Below, piece by piece: positions 12,380 through 24,434 of a stretch of 64,000 nt of DNA (position 1 is its first letter; each line of letters starts with the position of its first letter). A model generated the notes under the pieces. The model had not been told where the DNA came from and did no database searches. It saw only the letters and a program-made list of their open reading frames with translations. This DNA is from Aselliscus stoliczkanus. Taxonomy: Eukaryota > Chordata > Mammalia > Chiroptera > Hipposideridae. A program made the position numbers and the translations under genes. The stretch spans positions 54,155,001 to 54,219,000 of the forward strand of contig CM066732.1 of the NCBI GenBank assembly GCA_033961575.1, written 5' to 3'.

Positions 12380-14440
12380 TGAGCAGCAGCTGCAGCACCA
12401 GCCTCCTGGGCCCACGGTCCTGCAGTCATAGAACAGCGAGACGAAGGCCACCATCCCCCGATAACCGAGGTCCTGCGCAGAAAGCACCCTGCTATTTCCG
12501 TCCTGAGGAAGACAGAAAAGCCCAGATAAAGGACATCCCCTGCTGGGACGGCCCCACGTTGGAACTCCAGGGCCTCTGGGCCCTGTCTCCCCTCCCCAGG
12601 GCACCCACAGGGCAGATCCGAGCTGCACCTTCTGATTTGCCATGTGTCTCATTGAGGGGAGATGCCAGGGCCCCACGTGGGGGACTTGCCCCCCCCCTTA
12701 GCTCACCCAAACCTGCCCAGTCTGCGTGGGAGCTGAGTCTCAGCTGCTTGACCGGAAAAGGGGCCGCCTCAGCTCTTCCCCGACATGGGGGTTTGTGCAC
12801 CAGACGCAGAGGAGAAACTGAGGCATCGCCTCCCCACCGTGAGTCAGGGAAGGCTCTGCGGATCCGGGCACGCTGATCCAGGCCCTCACCTGTGCACCTT
12901 CCCCCCCACCCCCCGGGAGCGAGCTCTGGGACGCATTTCCAAGTGTGGGCGTCAGCGCCTCAGCCCTCTACACGTGGCCTCACTGGCTTCTGAGCACAAG
13001 TGAACAAATCCCCTGCCGGGTGGGGCTCGGGTCTCCCTCCTTCTGGATGGAATCAGGGGCACCCCTCATACAAGGCTGCCTGGTGGGGGCAGGGGAGAGG
13101 GTCCCCACAGGGAAACAGTGAGAGGTGACACTCCCAAGCCCTGGGTGCCACCATGTCAGGGCTTTGGTGGCCTTGCCCTACAGGTGATGGAGGCCCCCAG
13201 GGAGCCCCGGGTGCGTGGGCCAGACTTCTTGGTCTGACTTGAAGCAAGGAAACCTGCAGCTGTCAGTGCCCACGGCGGCAGAAGTCCAGGTCCCAGGGCC
13301 TCAGGTGGCCTCCGCACTCGGGTCTGAGACGAAGAGCAGGCAGCACCGACCAGCCCCAGGCCCAGCTCGCCCTGAGCCCGGAGGTTAGCAGCCAGCACCC
13401 CTCCTCGGATCCCCAGCACTCCTGAGCCCCAACTGAGCGCAGGCCCCATCCTGCGGGCCAGGGGCAAGTGGTGAGCAGCCTGAGGCCTGGCCGTTCAAAG
13501 GAGCTCTCAGGCGTCCGAAGAGACGAACACAAAACCCTTAACAAAACAACCTGGCGGGTGCCTGCCCGGCGCTGATGTGCCAGGAACGTGCGAGCGGCTT
13601 GCATGCGCCACGGCTCACCGCCCTCAGGAGCGCAGCGGGGCCGGCGGGGCTGCTGCGGCTCTCGGCGGTGAGGGAGCTGGCTCAGCTGCTGAGCGGGGCC
13701 CAGCTTCAGGTGGGGCTGCCTCGTGCAAAGCCCCGCAGCTCCAACATGCTGTCGTCCCCAGGCTCGTGTGACGTCCTGTGGGAACGAGACCAAGCCGCAG
13801 AGAGGAGGTGGCCCGCAGCCCTGCCTCGAAGGTGCCCAGGTGTCCGCCCGCCTGCAGGCAAGGGGAAGTGCTCCGAGAGGAACAGACCGAGGACATGCAA
13901 GGCACCGAGAAGAACCGAGCAGTCGTCCCGTGAGGGGCTCCCACTGCTCAGATATAGAAGTCCCCTCTGACAGCAAAACTGCCGTTGCCATCACTTTGCT
14001 TCCAAAGCCCATAGATTCCATTCCGTTCATTCATCCTCCGACACGTAAATGGACATGATTTTCACTCATCACACAGCATCTACCACAACAGTCAAGGCCA
14101 AGATGCCGAAGGCCCACGGCCCGAGGAGCCAGGCGTCCCAGGGACAGTCTGCCAGCTCAGGGCAGCGAGATCTGGGCGCTGGAGAGACGTGCAGGCGCCA
14201 AGCCGTGGGGTCCGAGTGTGCTGCAGGGGAGACGGGATCTCGCTAAGCAGCAAGGAAGACGTCCGGAAGGAGGGATGGACGTGAGGTGGGAGCCAGCCTG
14301 TGGGGAGGCCACCGCAGGCATCCACGCAGAGAGCAGCCTGGGCAAGGGCGGAGCGGCAGGGACAGGGACGGGGCGTGCGGGGAGCCGGCTGACGGGCAGC
14401 ACTCACACCTGCTGGCCACTGACCTGCGACCTCTGCCCAC
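12380..14440. other. CpG-containing GC-rich sequence, no gene seen
   Basis: GC-rich sequence with raised CpG around 13,560-13,900. Long frames on both strands overlap heavily and carry no recognised domain. It could include a promoter, but I find no matching exon. Confidence 0.4.
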
Positions 14441-14441
14441 T

Positions 14442-14585
14442 CTCATCAAGCCGCACAACCACTCAGATTACCCTCTTTTCCAGGGGAGTAAACTGAGGCA
14501 CAGGGAGGCTGATGAAACCTGCCCAGGCACAGACAGCTGGTGGCGTTCTGGCTGGGACTGGAAGCCAAGTGCATGGCTCGCCGCC
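14442..14585 (+). repeat. MIR SINE
   Basis: It contains the forward MIR core: 'ctcttttccaggggagtaaa' then 'ctgaggcacagggaggct', 'acctgcccaggcacagacag' and 'ctgggactggaagcca'. The order and spacing fit MIR. Confidence 0.65.
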
Positions 14586-14589
14586 TGAG

Positions 14590-16330
14590 CGGCAGCCTGT
14601 GCCTTCTGCCCCCACTGATGGCCAGGCGGGTAGGACACAGGACTGACGGGCTTGGGGCCGGGCTCAAATGTGAGGCAGGAGCAAGGAGGGCGGCTTCCAG
14701 CCCTGGGACTGGGAGGGGGTGGAGCAGGCAGGCGGCAAGCTGGCTCCAGGCGCGATGAGCCGCCGGGACAGCGCCTGGCTCCTCCCTGCCCTCCCTCCAG
14801 CCTGTTCCCGCCCAACAGAAACGGAGCAGAAGGGCAGCTGGGCTCACCTTCCCAACAGAGATGTGAGGCTGTGTGCTGACACCAGTCAGGAGCGCTGCGC
14901 CCATGGACGAGGAAGTCGAGTGGAAGCACTCGGTGCCCGGAGGCAAGGCGGCCATGGGACCCGGCAGGCCCGTTCCAGGAGAGGGGACAGGTGGCAGAGG
15001 AGAAAGGAGCTGCCCCCACCCGGGGCCTGCCAGATTTGGAGGCAGCCATCCTGCCTCCCAGCAGGTTGCATGGGCAGGTGGGGCTCCCAGCCAGGGAGGG
15101 CCCCCGAGGGCGCCTGTCGTCGGCGTTCTGCAGAGCTGGGTGGACCAGGTCCCAGTCCCCGTCTCTCTGCACAGCACCGGCTTCCATACCCTGGCAGCGC
15201 ACCTTCCCCGAGAGGCGTTCCCGGAGCAGCCCTGCTCCTGAGGCTCACCCACGTCCACTACGGGAGGAAGGCCAGTCCGCGCCGAGTGAGAGAGAAGGAG
15301 CCGGGGTCTGGGGCCCGCTGGTTGAGGGAGGAGGATTCTGACCCGGGGAGCCCGCCGGCCTCTGTGGTGGCCCCGAGGACACAGCCAGCGGCACTAGGGA
15401 TAGGAACACGGACGTCACCGATCTGACGCCTGATGATGCGGAAGGCCGGGGGCCCCGTCCCTCCTCACACTCGGCGGTTGTTTCCCAGCCCTTGGCTCTC
15501 TGAGCTTGTCCTGTTTGCTGACTTGTTCGGCGTCTGTCTTTCCTGCTGCCTGAGAGTCCTGTAGCCGGAACCACTGCGGGCTGCGACCATCTTCACTTGT
15601 CTCCAAGCTCTTCTTAGGAAGCGAGCTACCCAGGCCTGTCCCAATAACAAGCATCTCTTCTGTTTTAGCCCAGGGATCACGGCCCCTTGTCTGCCTCGGC
15701 TTGGTCATCTCAAATGTTTGGCCCAACATGACGCTGCTTCTCCGGCTGAGCCATCAGCAACCAGGTGCAGAGTTGGGACCTCCGCAGCTTCTGGGCCTGC
15801 GCAGGGCTCCCCTGCAGCCCTGCCACTCACAAAGGCCCGTCCCTTCGTTTCGGGAGGCCTGAGCAGCCTCCCACCTGGACGGCTGCCTGGACTAGCAGCG
15901 ATGGATCAGAGAGCTGATTGCCAGGTGTGCAGTTTGCGTCCTTCCTCTCCCCCAACAGGAAACCAGTATTCTCAGATGAGCTCACCAGGAAGCTTCCTGG
16001 AGCTCCCCAGGTGAGGGCATGGAGAGGGCCAAGGCCAGCACTGCCCTGTTCCTATGGTGCCAGGCTGCCTGCGGCCCGCTGCCGTCTGGGCATGCTTTGT
16101 ACGCGGCCAATTAGGGCTGAATGGTGGTAATCAGTAGAGCGGCGGGAGGCAAGCACGAGGGATCCTGAGGGGATTTACCAGCGGAGCGCTGCAGGCACAG
16201 CTGCTGCGCTTCGACGGCAGGCCCTCCCGGTGGTGGGGCGACTTTGAGGGAAACACTGACTGGCCCTGAGCACAGCAGAGCCCCGGGCCTTCCTTGGGGG
16301 GAGGGCTGAGAAGCTGGGGGGGTGACGGAG
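14590..16330. other. GC-rich, CpG-containing, no gene seen
   Basis: Several long overlapping frames on both strands reflect high GC rather than coding. No domain is recognised. Confidence 0.4.
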
Positions 16331-16334
16331 GGGG

Positions 16335-16470
16335 GCAGAGTGTGTCCTGGGACTCAGACTCTCCGGGCTCAGTGCCTGGTGGGGTGACCTCCGCGACACG
16401 TCTGCCTCTGAGCTTCTCTCTGAATCAGCGCTACATGCAAACTATTAATAAGGAGGTTCTGTGTACCTGA
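16335..16470 (-). repeat. Possible MIR, reverse orientation
   Basis: It contains 'gactctccgggctcagtgcc', then 'ggtgacctccgcgacac' and 'tctgcctctgagcttctctc', which fit the reverse of a MIR core. It is strongly diverged. Confidence 0.35.
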
Positions 16471-16479
16471 AGCGGCTGA

Positions 16480-18900
16480 GAGGCGGGCTGAGGCGCTCCC
16501 ACCACACGCACTATCGTGACATCTCTGAAGTGCCTGAACACACCTGGTGCCTGGCCGTTCTCCGTCCCCTTGTCCTGTCCCCGCGGCACGCCTTGGCAGC
16601 CCACCCGTACACCTGTGGCCCTGCTGTCCCCTTCCCCAGTGTCCTCGCCGCCAGGCTGCTGTCCCAGGTGATCCCAATCATGCAGGGATGGGCTCAGAGG
16701 CCCTGCTCCTGCCTCCGCCTTTGAAACAGAGTCCTCGTGCTTGAACCTGGTCTCCGCCGGTGGAGCTCATGCCACCAGACAGACCAGGCCAGTGGGCAGC
16801 AGGAGGGGGCGATGCTCTCCCGCCCGGGCACGAGAGCAGAGGGCCAGCACACCCCGCTTCCAGCCCAGTCCGGAGCGATCGAGTGATCAGCCCCCACCCT
16901 CCACCTCACCGCTGCCCACACCTGTGCCCCCCGCTCCCACAGGGGGCCGGGCACTGTGCATGCCTCAGGGCATCACCCTCCCCACTGCTGGAAACCACAC
17001 ACCACCCTGCCAGGGGCTGGAAGGTCTCAGCTGTCGGGGTGCTGCCTGGGTGTGGCCTGACTGGGGATGTTTCTGAAGCACCAGGGAAGACATGGGAGAA
17101 CAATGGGATTAGGAGGAAAAGAAGGAAAGCAGGCACCACCCTGCAGGACGCGACTTCTGAACGGCTGCTTACTCGGTAAGAGCCGCCCCTGTGTTTGGAC
17201 ATGAGCTCCACCGCGCAGGGGCCTTGCTTCCGATGGGCATGAAGGCTAGCTCCCTGAAGGTGGCTGTGTAGCCCTCCCGTCCCCAGGAAGGCAGTAAAAT
17301 GGCCAGTAGGATGCTGCCCACCCACACTGGGACCCAGGCGGAGGCGAGAACGCAGTGTCGCAGCCGGAACCTCAGAGCTGGACGAGGAAACTGGGCCGTG
17401 GCCTGCACACCTTCTCGGTGCCAGGTCGTTTCGGGAGCACACTGTCCCACTTGCTTCTCACAGTGGCCCAGGAACGAGGGGCTGCCGCCGCCCCACTTTG
17501 CAGCTATAAAGGGAGGCCCGGGGCTGCACAGGTACTCTCCCTCTAGGGCCTGGCCTTCTCCCCAAAGCCCCACGCTCCGCACTTACCTCTCCCATCAAGG
17601 CCCAGGTCCTGGCCATGACGCAGAGGCAGACGGAGGAGGAGAGGGGCTCGGCAGCCCGGCGCTGATCTGTATGGGAAGCGGTGGGACAAGAGCAAGCACC
17701 GCGCTCGCCGGGCCGGTAAGCGGGCAGTCAGGAGTGCGGCCGCACAGGCCAGACCCCTCGGGAGCGAGCGAGTGGCGCGCACGCTGCAGCCTCAGGTAAG
17801 TCGGTAAGCCTCACAAGACAGAGGGCGGCACCTGCCGGCGGGTAGCTGGGTTAAAGGAGACGCCACGGCGGTGCCAGGAACAGCGCCTGGCCCAGAATAT
17901 GAGGGCTTCCCCACCTGGCGTTGCTGCTGACTATCTGACGGGGAGGTAGCTTCACAGACAGACGCTGATACACTTCCATCGAGCAGGAGGACAAGCTGAC
18001 GAGCATCAGCACCGCCTTCCCGAGCGAGCTCACCTCCTGCCAGGAGGCGCCTAGTCCCTACTCTTTTAGGGACAGGGGCTCGGTGCCCACCAGCGCGCCC
18101 CACAGGGACAGAGCAGGAGAAGGACGGACAGTCTGGGAACACACCCCGACAGCCGGGACGAGGAGTAAAGGCTGGGCTGCTGGTTCCCCAGGGGAGCGTG
18201 CATCATTCCCAGCTCTTCTGTGCAAAATGATAGAAAACCAACTGGAAACTCTTCGAACTGAAAACACTGTGCCTCTGAACTAAAACATCCTGGCTTTCAG
18301 GCAAGGCTGGGTCCAGGCTCCACACGTCCTCATGATTCATTTTCACTGTATCTTCACTCCGTTCTCCTGTACGTTGACGTATTTCCTCTTGGGGTGGCCG
18401 CCAGCAGCTCACCAGTCCCAGTGAAGGTGGGTGACATTGCACCTGCCCCCTGCGTGGGGAGAGCTGTGCTCAGAGCCCTAACCCCTAGGAGCTGCCCGGG
18501 TCCAAAATCTTATTTATTAACTAGGTTTCCTGAGGCAGAAAAGCAGGCTTGAACCTTCCAGAAAGAATGCCAATAGTGTTGAAATAAAAATAATTCTTAG
18601 TCTGAGCCCAAGTTGATTCCCAAATTTATCTAAAATAATGTGTTCCTTGAGCATTTTAGTTTACTGAGGTCTCAAAGCATGCTTGCAACCATCATGCAAC
18701 AACTGTCTGCAAAGTCTCACCCTGGGGGCTCTGGTGTGTCATCCAGGCCCCCCCTCAGGACTCAGGTGGCCGGACCCCAGATAGGCAGGGGTGTGGCAGC
18801 CAAGGAGCTTTCCGGAAGAGCTGTGGGTGCACAAAAGGGGTGGTGCTGATGTCTGTGGAGCCTCAGGGTTGGAACCGAGGGAATAACGTCCTTACCCTGG
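16480..18900. other. GC-rich then mixed sequence, no gene seen
   Basis: From 17,300 to 17,820 the sequence is CpG-containing and includes 'cagctataaagggaggcccg', a TATA-like string followed by GC-rich DNA. No exon with a recognisable product follows. The part from 18,450 becomes AT-richer. Confidence 0.4.
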
Positions 18901-18901
18901 G

Positions 18902-18907
18902 ACAAGG
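18902..18907. repeat. Target-site duplication of LTR copy 1, left side
   Basis: ACAAGG, identical to 19729-19734 on the other side of the LTR. Confidence 0.9.
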
Positions 18908-19728
18908 TGTTGGGGGCTGACAGCATCCCGGTGTCTGACAAGGCCACACTGAAATAAAGATCCACGCTCAGCCCTGAATGTCTGGAGTGCTGCCTTAGGG
19001 TTGGTCATGTAATGTCTCCTGTCTCTATGAACCCATGTGCCTTTCCTCCTATAGGAGACAATATACTCACTGCATTTGTGACAAGTTCCTGTGGTACCCT
19101 GATGATAGCTGGCTGTGTAAGCCAACGATGGGGAAGATTTCCTAAAGAAAAGGAAACTCCCTAAAACAGGCTACAGCCCGAGGGGACCCCTGAGCTGAGA
19201 TATTGGGGACTCAAGCCCCTTGGCCTATGCAGCTGTGAAAGGTTTCCTTGGAGACCAGGAGACCAAGGTCTCTCGGCCATGAGAGTTCTGATAAGACACA
19301 ACTTACTGACCATGAGGTATTTTAACTCTGTAGCAACAAAAACTGAAGCTCTGACTGAGAAGCAGATGTCCCTCTCTATTGCAATAATATGCAGCTCTTC
19401 CTAAGATAGGAAAAGTTTGAGACTCCTTTTGCTACTAAGTTCAAGTATATGCCCCTGTAAGGAAGTCATGGTAATGGGTGTACCCTGGAAAGATACAATT
19501 ACAAAAAGGTAAAAGCCCTGAGAAAGAGAAAAACATCCTGATCATGTGAAACATAACTTACAATTGAGGTAATGGTCGGAAGCCCCTATAAAAGGGGCCA
19601 GGCTTGAATAATAAAGTGTGTGTGACGCTCCTGTGAACCTCTTTCTGGTGTCTCCCTCCTTTTTTCTCCTCGCCGATGCCGTCCCACCCGAGGGAACCCC
19701 TGGTCCTCGCGGGGGCTGGCTCCCCGCA
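18908..19728 (+). mobile_element. Solo retroviral LTR (copy 1), 821 bp, with 6-bp target duplication
   Basis: It starts TGTTGGGGGCTGAC and ends CTCCCCGCA, so it has TG...CA ends. It is flanked by a perfect 6-bp direct repeat ACAAGG at 18902-18907 and 19729-19734. A TATA box (TATAAAA) lies at 19587-19593 and a polyadenylation signal AATAAA at 19610-19615, giving a U3-R-U5 order on the plus strand. It aligns with the LTR at 24,573 over both ends and most of the middle. No internal gag, pol or env sequence is attached, so this is a solo LTR left by LTR-LTR recombination. A 6-bp duplication is typical of class II (betaretrovirus-like) elements. Confidence 0.93.
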
Positions 19729-19799
19729 ACAAGGAAACAGCAGAGGCCAAGGTCAGCCTCTGGAGGGCAGGGAGCAGAGGGGTGAACGTCACCCACACA

Positions 19800-20195
19800 C
19801 ACCTGCTAAAGTCCTGACCCCAGAAGCTCAGTGTGCTCTGATCTGGAAAGAGGGCCTTCCCAGAGGTAATCAGGTGAAAACGAGCTCATTAGGTTGGGCC
19901 CTGCTCCCACATGACTGTGTCCTATAAAAAGGGGACATCTGGACACAGACACACACGGGGAGAAGATGCGTGTGACTGGAGTGAAGGCTCTAGGAGCCAA
20001 GGAGCAGCACGGGTTACCAGCCAAGCTCAGAAGCTGGCGGAGGCAGGGAAGGCCTTTCCCGAGAGAGCACAGCCCTGCCAGCACCCTGGCGCCAGGCATC
20101 CAGGCTCCGGGGCCGTGAGAGAATACATCTCTGTTGGTCTGAGTCGCCCGGCGATGGGCACTGTGCTACAGCAGCCCTAGGAAACTAAGGGAGGG
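19800..20195 (+). repeat. MLT1-type (MaLR) LTR
   Basis: It contains the familiar order 'aaagagggccttcccagagg', 'tgggccctgctcccacatga', 'tataaaaaggggacatctgg' and 'acacagacacacacggggag'. It ends with 'gtgctacagcagccctagga' followed by 'aactaa'. This is an old ERVL-MaLR LTR in plus orientation, whose own TATA-like string is at 19923. The younger solo LTR lies just upstream. Confidence 0.75.
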
Positions 20196-20199
20196 AGCA

Positions 20200-22035
20200 T
20201 TTGCGCTTTGGTTCCTCCAGAAATCCATTCTGCGACAGGATGTGAACACAAGTCAGCTGGCGGGGGGGAGGGGTCGGAGCGACGCAGGGGTGGGAAGACG
20301 CCAACAGGTGGCATGATCTGGGCAGGGCCAGGTGTGAGGGCAGCCGGAGCTGGACGCCGCAGGGGCACTTTGCAGCATCATCCCGCTGCCAGGCCGGGGA
20401 GCTGGCCTTTATGTCCTGTGAGCTGAGGGCTTCTGATGGGGGTGCGTGGGGAGGCAGGGGTGCGGTAATTGGTGTGGGCAGCCAAGTGGGCTCCAGAAAC
20501 CAAGAGTCCTTGGCAAGAAAGCACAGCATGGGCAGGAAGCAGTTAGCCCAGCGTGTGGGACAGGACAAGCGTTAGTGGATATGCGTGGGGCCCTGGCAGG
20601 GTCTGTTTTAGGGGACGTTTGTGAAGAGGAAAAAGCAGGCAAGTTACAGTGAAGCCAGGCCGGGAACCTTCAGGGTCCGGCCAAACAATCTGGACTGTTG
20701 CTCCCACAGCCAGTAGCGGGGTAGTGAAGGTTTCTGAGCAGTGCCCAGGAGGGAACTCCGCGCTTGGAAAATGAACGTGGTGGGCTGTGCTGGAGAAGGA
20801 AACACAGGAGAGAGACAGCCAACTACAGGGAACAGTGCTGGGTGAGGGGCATGGGGAATGACACGGGGAGGAGGGCCAGCAGCAGAAAGCGCCAGCTCGC
20901 TGCCCCATAAGCCACGTGGCTCTCACTCAGGGGGACTCAAGGAAGCCAGCAGTCACGGGAGGAGAAGCTTGGCTCCCGGGCACCTGCGATGAGGTTTAGG
21001 AGAAATGCCTGCCATGCCCCTCATTCCCCCTCCCAAGTCCAAATTTCAGACCAAATGAGAAACATAAGCCACAGGGAGCTGAGCAGATGGCTTTTCCAAA
21101 GCTCCTCGAGCTCTCGTCCTGGCCAAAGCAAACATGGACGGAAGCCACAGAGCTTGCAAATACCACCGTGCCATTTGGAACTAGGACCTCATTTGCCAAT
21201 TTGCAGCCTGCACTTCCGACTTTGCTTAAAAGAGAGGGTTATCAACACAGACTTACGCATAGATGAGGACGCTAAATAATGCATTCCAGCCCAACATGCT
21301 GCAGTCTCCTTGACTATGATATAAAAATCACTGACATACATTGTTCAACGGACAGAAGACCCTCAAAAGAAAACACAAGGGAGAATGTGTCCCTCCTTCA
21401 TTCTACAGGAACCCGGAGCCGTCGCCTCGCCCTGCTTCGGACTGAGATCCAGGCCGGGCTGCCCAGGGAAAGGGCTGCTGCTTCCTCCCCTTTCCTGAAG
21501 GTCAGGCGACCGCCTGGCTTCTCTCTCCACAGGCCCGGGAATGACTCGCCTCGGGTCAGGGCTGGACCTGTCGTTCTGGTTGACAGTCGAGCCTGGAGCT
21601 CAGGGAGGTTCTCAGAAGCATTTCTGGGCGGCTCAGACAGGGTCTTACCTGCCTACGCAGAAGGAAAGATTAACCCTCGGGCCAAACCGTGCTGTTCCTC
21701 CAGCGCGCCTTGGGTGGGGAGATGGTCCCCGGGGCACCCTGGCGGCTGGGCCCCTCCCCAGGCAGGCCTGGCACAAACCACGGAGGGCTGAGGGGGGACT
21801 AACGCCCACACATGCACGTATTAACCCTCCCCACACCCATCACGAACATTTCCGGGGAAGGCACGGGTGAAGGACACCTCCTCCGTGGGGTTGGGGGATA
21901 CGTGGTCCACAGAGCATGCCGCCAGGTGACAGTCAGCACAGGGCACTGAAATGACACAGCGGTGCAGCCACAGGGTTTCCCACACTCAAGCACTGGGCTG
22001 GACTCGGCCCCCACCGCCGGCTGTTGTCCTTGGCA
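20200..22035. other. No gene seen
   Basis: Mixed GC-rich sequence. No domain, RNA gene or clear repeat is recognised. Confidence 0.4.
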
Positions 22036-22041
22036 CACTAG

Positions 22042-22135
22042 TTAGCCCCTGGGGCTCAGTTTCCTCATCCATAAGATGGGGGATAATAGTGTCCACTTCA
22101 GTGGAGGGCTAAAGGGTCAAGATCTGGTGGAAGCC
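22042..22135 (-). repeat. MIR SINE, reverse orientation
   Basis: It contains the reverse MIR core 'ggggctcagtttcctcatcc' followed by 'ataagatgggggataatagt'. Confidence 0.65.
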
Positions 22136-22534
22136 CTGGCTCATGGTGAGTGTAACCCAGGCTGCAGGGATAGTAATGTGAGATGCCAAAGGCCCCCGGT
22201 TCTGGGGAGCAGCCATTCTCCCTGCTGGAGGGCAGTTTGACATTGAACCCCCATTATAAATGCACCCATAATACACTCTCTAGGCGAGCCCTGTGATGGA
22301 CTCTCGAGATGTGAGGACTCACCTGTGAAGCAAACGGTGCTCCTTTCGTTTGCCGTCCCGTACTCAGGTAGCAAAGGGGGCGTGCTGTTTGCACATTTGC
22401 AGGCATGTGAGTGCACGGTGACTCACAACGGTGTGGTCCAGGCCCGTCCACAGTGTCACAGCGCTCAGCAGTGAGGACGACAGCACTGTGCGGTGATGTC
22501 TGACAGTCTCCCCACCGAGAAGGACCGGGCATCC

Positions 22535-22632
22535 CTGTCCCCACGAATATGGCACTGTTGCATCTTTTTACGGCTGAGTAGCATTCCGCTGTGTGTATGT
22601 ATCACATCTGTACCCATTCATCCATCCCTGGC
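22535..22632 (-). mobile_element. L1 3'-UTR fragment, reverse orientation
   Basis: It contains 'ttttacggctgagtagcatt' then 'ccgctgtgtgtatgtatcac' and 'cccattcatccatccctggc', a well-known stretch of old L1 read on the antisense strand. Confidence 0.6.
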
Positions 22633-22639
22633 CACTTGG

Positions 22640-22935
22640 CTTACTGAACCAGTCAGGCAGAAAAGGACAAAACCTATGATTTCACTCATATGTAGAATTT
22701 AAAACAAAAAGTAACAAATGAACTAACAAAACAAAACTCATAGATACGGACAACGGAATGGTGGTTACCAGAGGGGAAGGGGTGCGGGGTCAAATATATG
22801 GTGACGGAAAGAGACTCGATTTTGGTGGTGGGCACACAAGAGAGTATTCAGACATCGAATTACAATGCTGTACACCTGAAAATTACACAATTATTAACCA
22901 ATGGTACCTCAATACGTTTGATTTTTTAAAAAATG
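22640..22935 (+). mobile_element. L1 3' end, plus orientation
   Basis: It contains 'tatgatttcactcatatgta', 'gaatggtggttaccagaggg' and 'gctgtacacctgaaaattac', then 'accaatggtacctcaatacg' and an A-rich end. These are the standard L1 3' motifs also seen, diverged, at 31,250-31,780. It abuts the reverse L1 piece just upstream. Confidence 0.8.
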
Positions 22936-22940
22936 CCCAG

Positions 22941-23110
22941 GGCAGCGATTCTCAGAGGGTGGTCCCAGGTCCTGGCATCAGCCTCCCTGGGAATGCGCTG
23001 GAAACACACATGCTCCGCCCACCCAGCCCCTCTGAATGTCCAGGCGGGGCCCAGCAATCTGGGGTCTGACAAGCCCTCCAGGTGATTCTGATGTAAGTTC
23101 AAGTCTGCGA
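22941..23110 (-). mobile_element. MER5A-like hAT-Charlie remnant
   Basis: It contains 'gcgattctcagagggtggtc', 'catcagcctccctgggaatg' and 'ctccaggtgattctgatgta'. This order matches a MER5A non-autonomous hAT element. Strand is given by comparison with the other copies here and is tentative. Confidence 0.65.
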
Positions 23111-23114
23111 CCCA

Positions 23115-24430
23115 GGGAAACAAAGAACCCCAAATCTCAATGGCTTACAGCACGGGGCAAAGGATGGCCGGGCCACGCCCAGCCCCGTTTCTATACAGTC
23201 TGACCACACACAGCCACGCCCATGCCTTCAGGTGTCCTCTGGGGCTGCTCTCCCGGTACAGGAGCAGAGCTGACTAGCTGTGACAAATGCCACATGGCCA
23301 CACACCCTGAACTATGTCCTCTCTGACCCTTGCCAGAAGCCTGGGCACCCCTGGCTTAGAGCACCTGCGGTCTGTGCCTCGGTCCCACTTCAGGTCCGTG
23401 GAGGGGCTGGAGTCTGGCTTGGCTGCAGGACACGCCCCATCTGGCGCAGTGCCAGTTGCACTGGCAGGCAGCAGAGACATGGCAAGCATGTGCCAGCGCT
23501 TAAAGCTTCCGCTCGGAAATAGCCCGGGGCATTCACTCATCTCACTGGCCAAAGACTGACATTTCAGAGTGAGGGGCAGCAAATGTGTGTGACCAACCGG
23601 GAACCCTCTAACCTAGCCCTGTCCTTGGTTAGAAACCCTCAGGCTGCAGAACACACACCCCTCATGGCATCAGGCCAGGAGCCAACAAGCACCTCAGGAT
23701 GGCTCTGAGGCAGTGGTGGCTTCTCTTCCCTCAGCACCCAACGTGCAGGGGTGGGCCAGGGTCAGGACACCGGTGCACACACCCTGCTGGAGGGGGGCTG
23801 CGGGGATACGGATACCACTCCTCACGAGGGCCCCAGGACCTGCCACGGAGGTCCTTTCTGTCCCACTGTTCTTGGCCACCTCTAAGAGGTCAGTGGAGGA
23901 CACGCTCTAGCTGGAGGCACAGCTCCATTTTCTCGGCCTGCTTCCTGACCAGAGGATTAACTGTTGTCTTCAGTCTTAAACGGCCTTGGCCCATCTGTCC
24001 AGGTTCATGGCCAAACTCTCTCGAAAACATACGTTCTTATCTGATTCCAGGCAGATCCAGGTAGCATTAGGCACACCCACGGTCCATTTCTCTCACCTTC
24101 ACTGTGGGTCCCCTGATCCCATGAGGCTTCTGGGGTCAGAAGCCTCGCTTTTTTGTCCCTGAGCCATATGGGGAAACTGAGGCTCAGGGAGGGGGAACAG
24201 CTTTTCTCTGCCCTCCACTCTGGTTTGAACCCAGCTCTAGGCCTCCATAGCTGTTTATAACACCTTTACTCCTCACTAAAATCTCCAGGCTTATTCTTTT
24301 GTGTGTGTTAGGGAATTTCAAAGCCTTACTGAGCCAGGCTCACAGCTTGGAGAAGCTGAGCCTTTTAACCCAAAGCTGTTTTTTGCTTTCCTCTGAAGAT
24401 GCAGCTGTCTGTTTCAAACTTTAATGAGTA
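23115..24430. other. No gene seen; MIR-like remnant at about 24,160-24,250
   Basis: At about 24,160-24,250 the string 'ggggaaactgaggctcaggg' followed by 'gtttgaacccagctctaggc' is a forward MIR core. The rest shows no recognisable gene. Confidence 0.45.
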
Positions 24431-24434
24431 TTAG

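Noticed and set aside
11827..12876. Long proline-rich or glycine-rich frames across 12 kb
   Set aside because: They are a by-product of a near-30-bp minisatellite that leaves all six frames open.
17500..17560. TATA-like 'cagctataaagggaggcccg' as a gene promoter
   Set aside because: No supporting downstream exon or known gene; single motif in GC-rich DNA.
18970..19125. Antisense open frame in the LTRs with CxxC motif, present in both copies (18,892-19,125 and 24,533-24,769)
   Set aside because: The two copies differ mainly by substitutions that change the residue in this frame, so there is no sign of selection on a protein. The similarity is explained by shared LTR ancestry.
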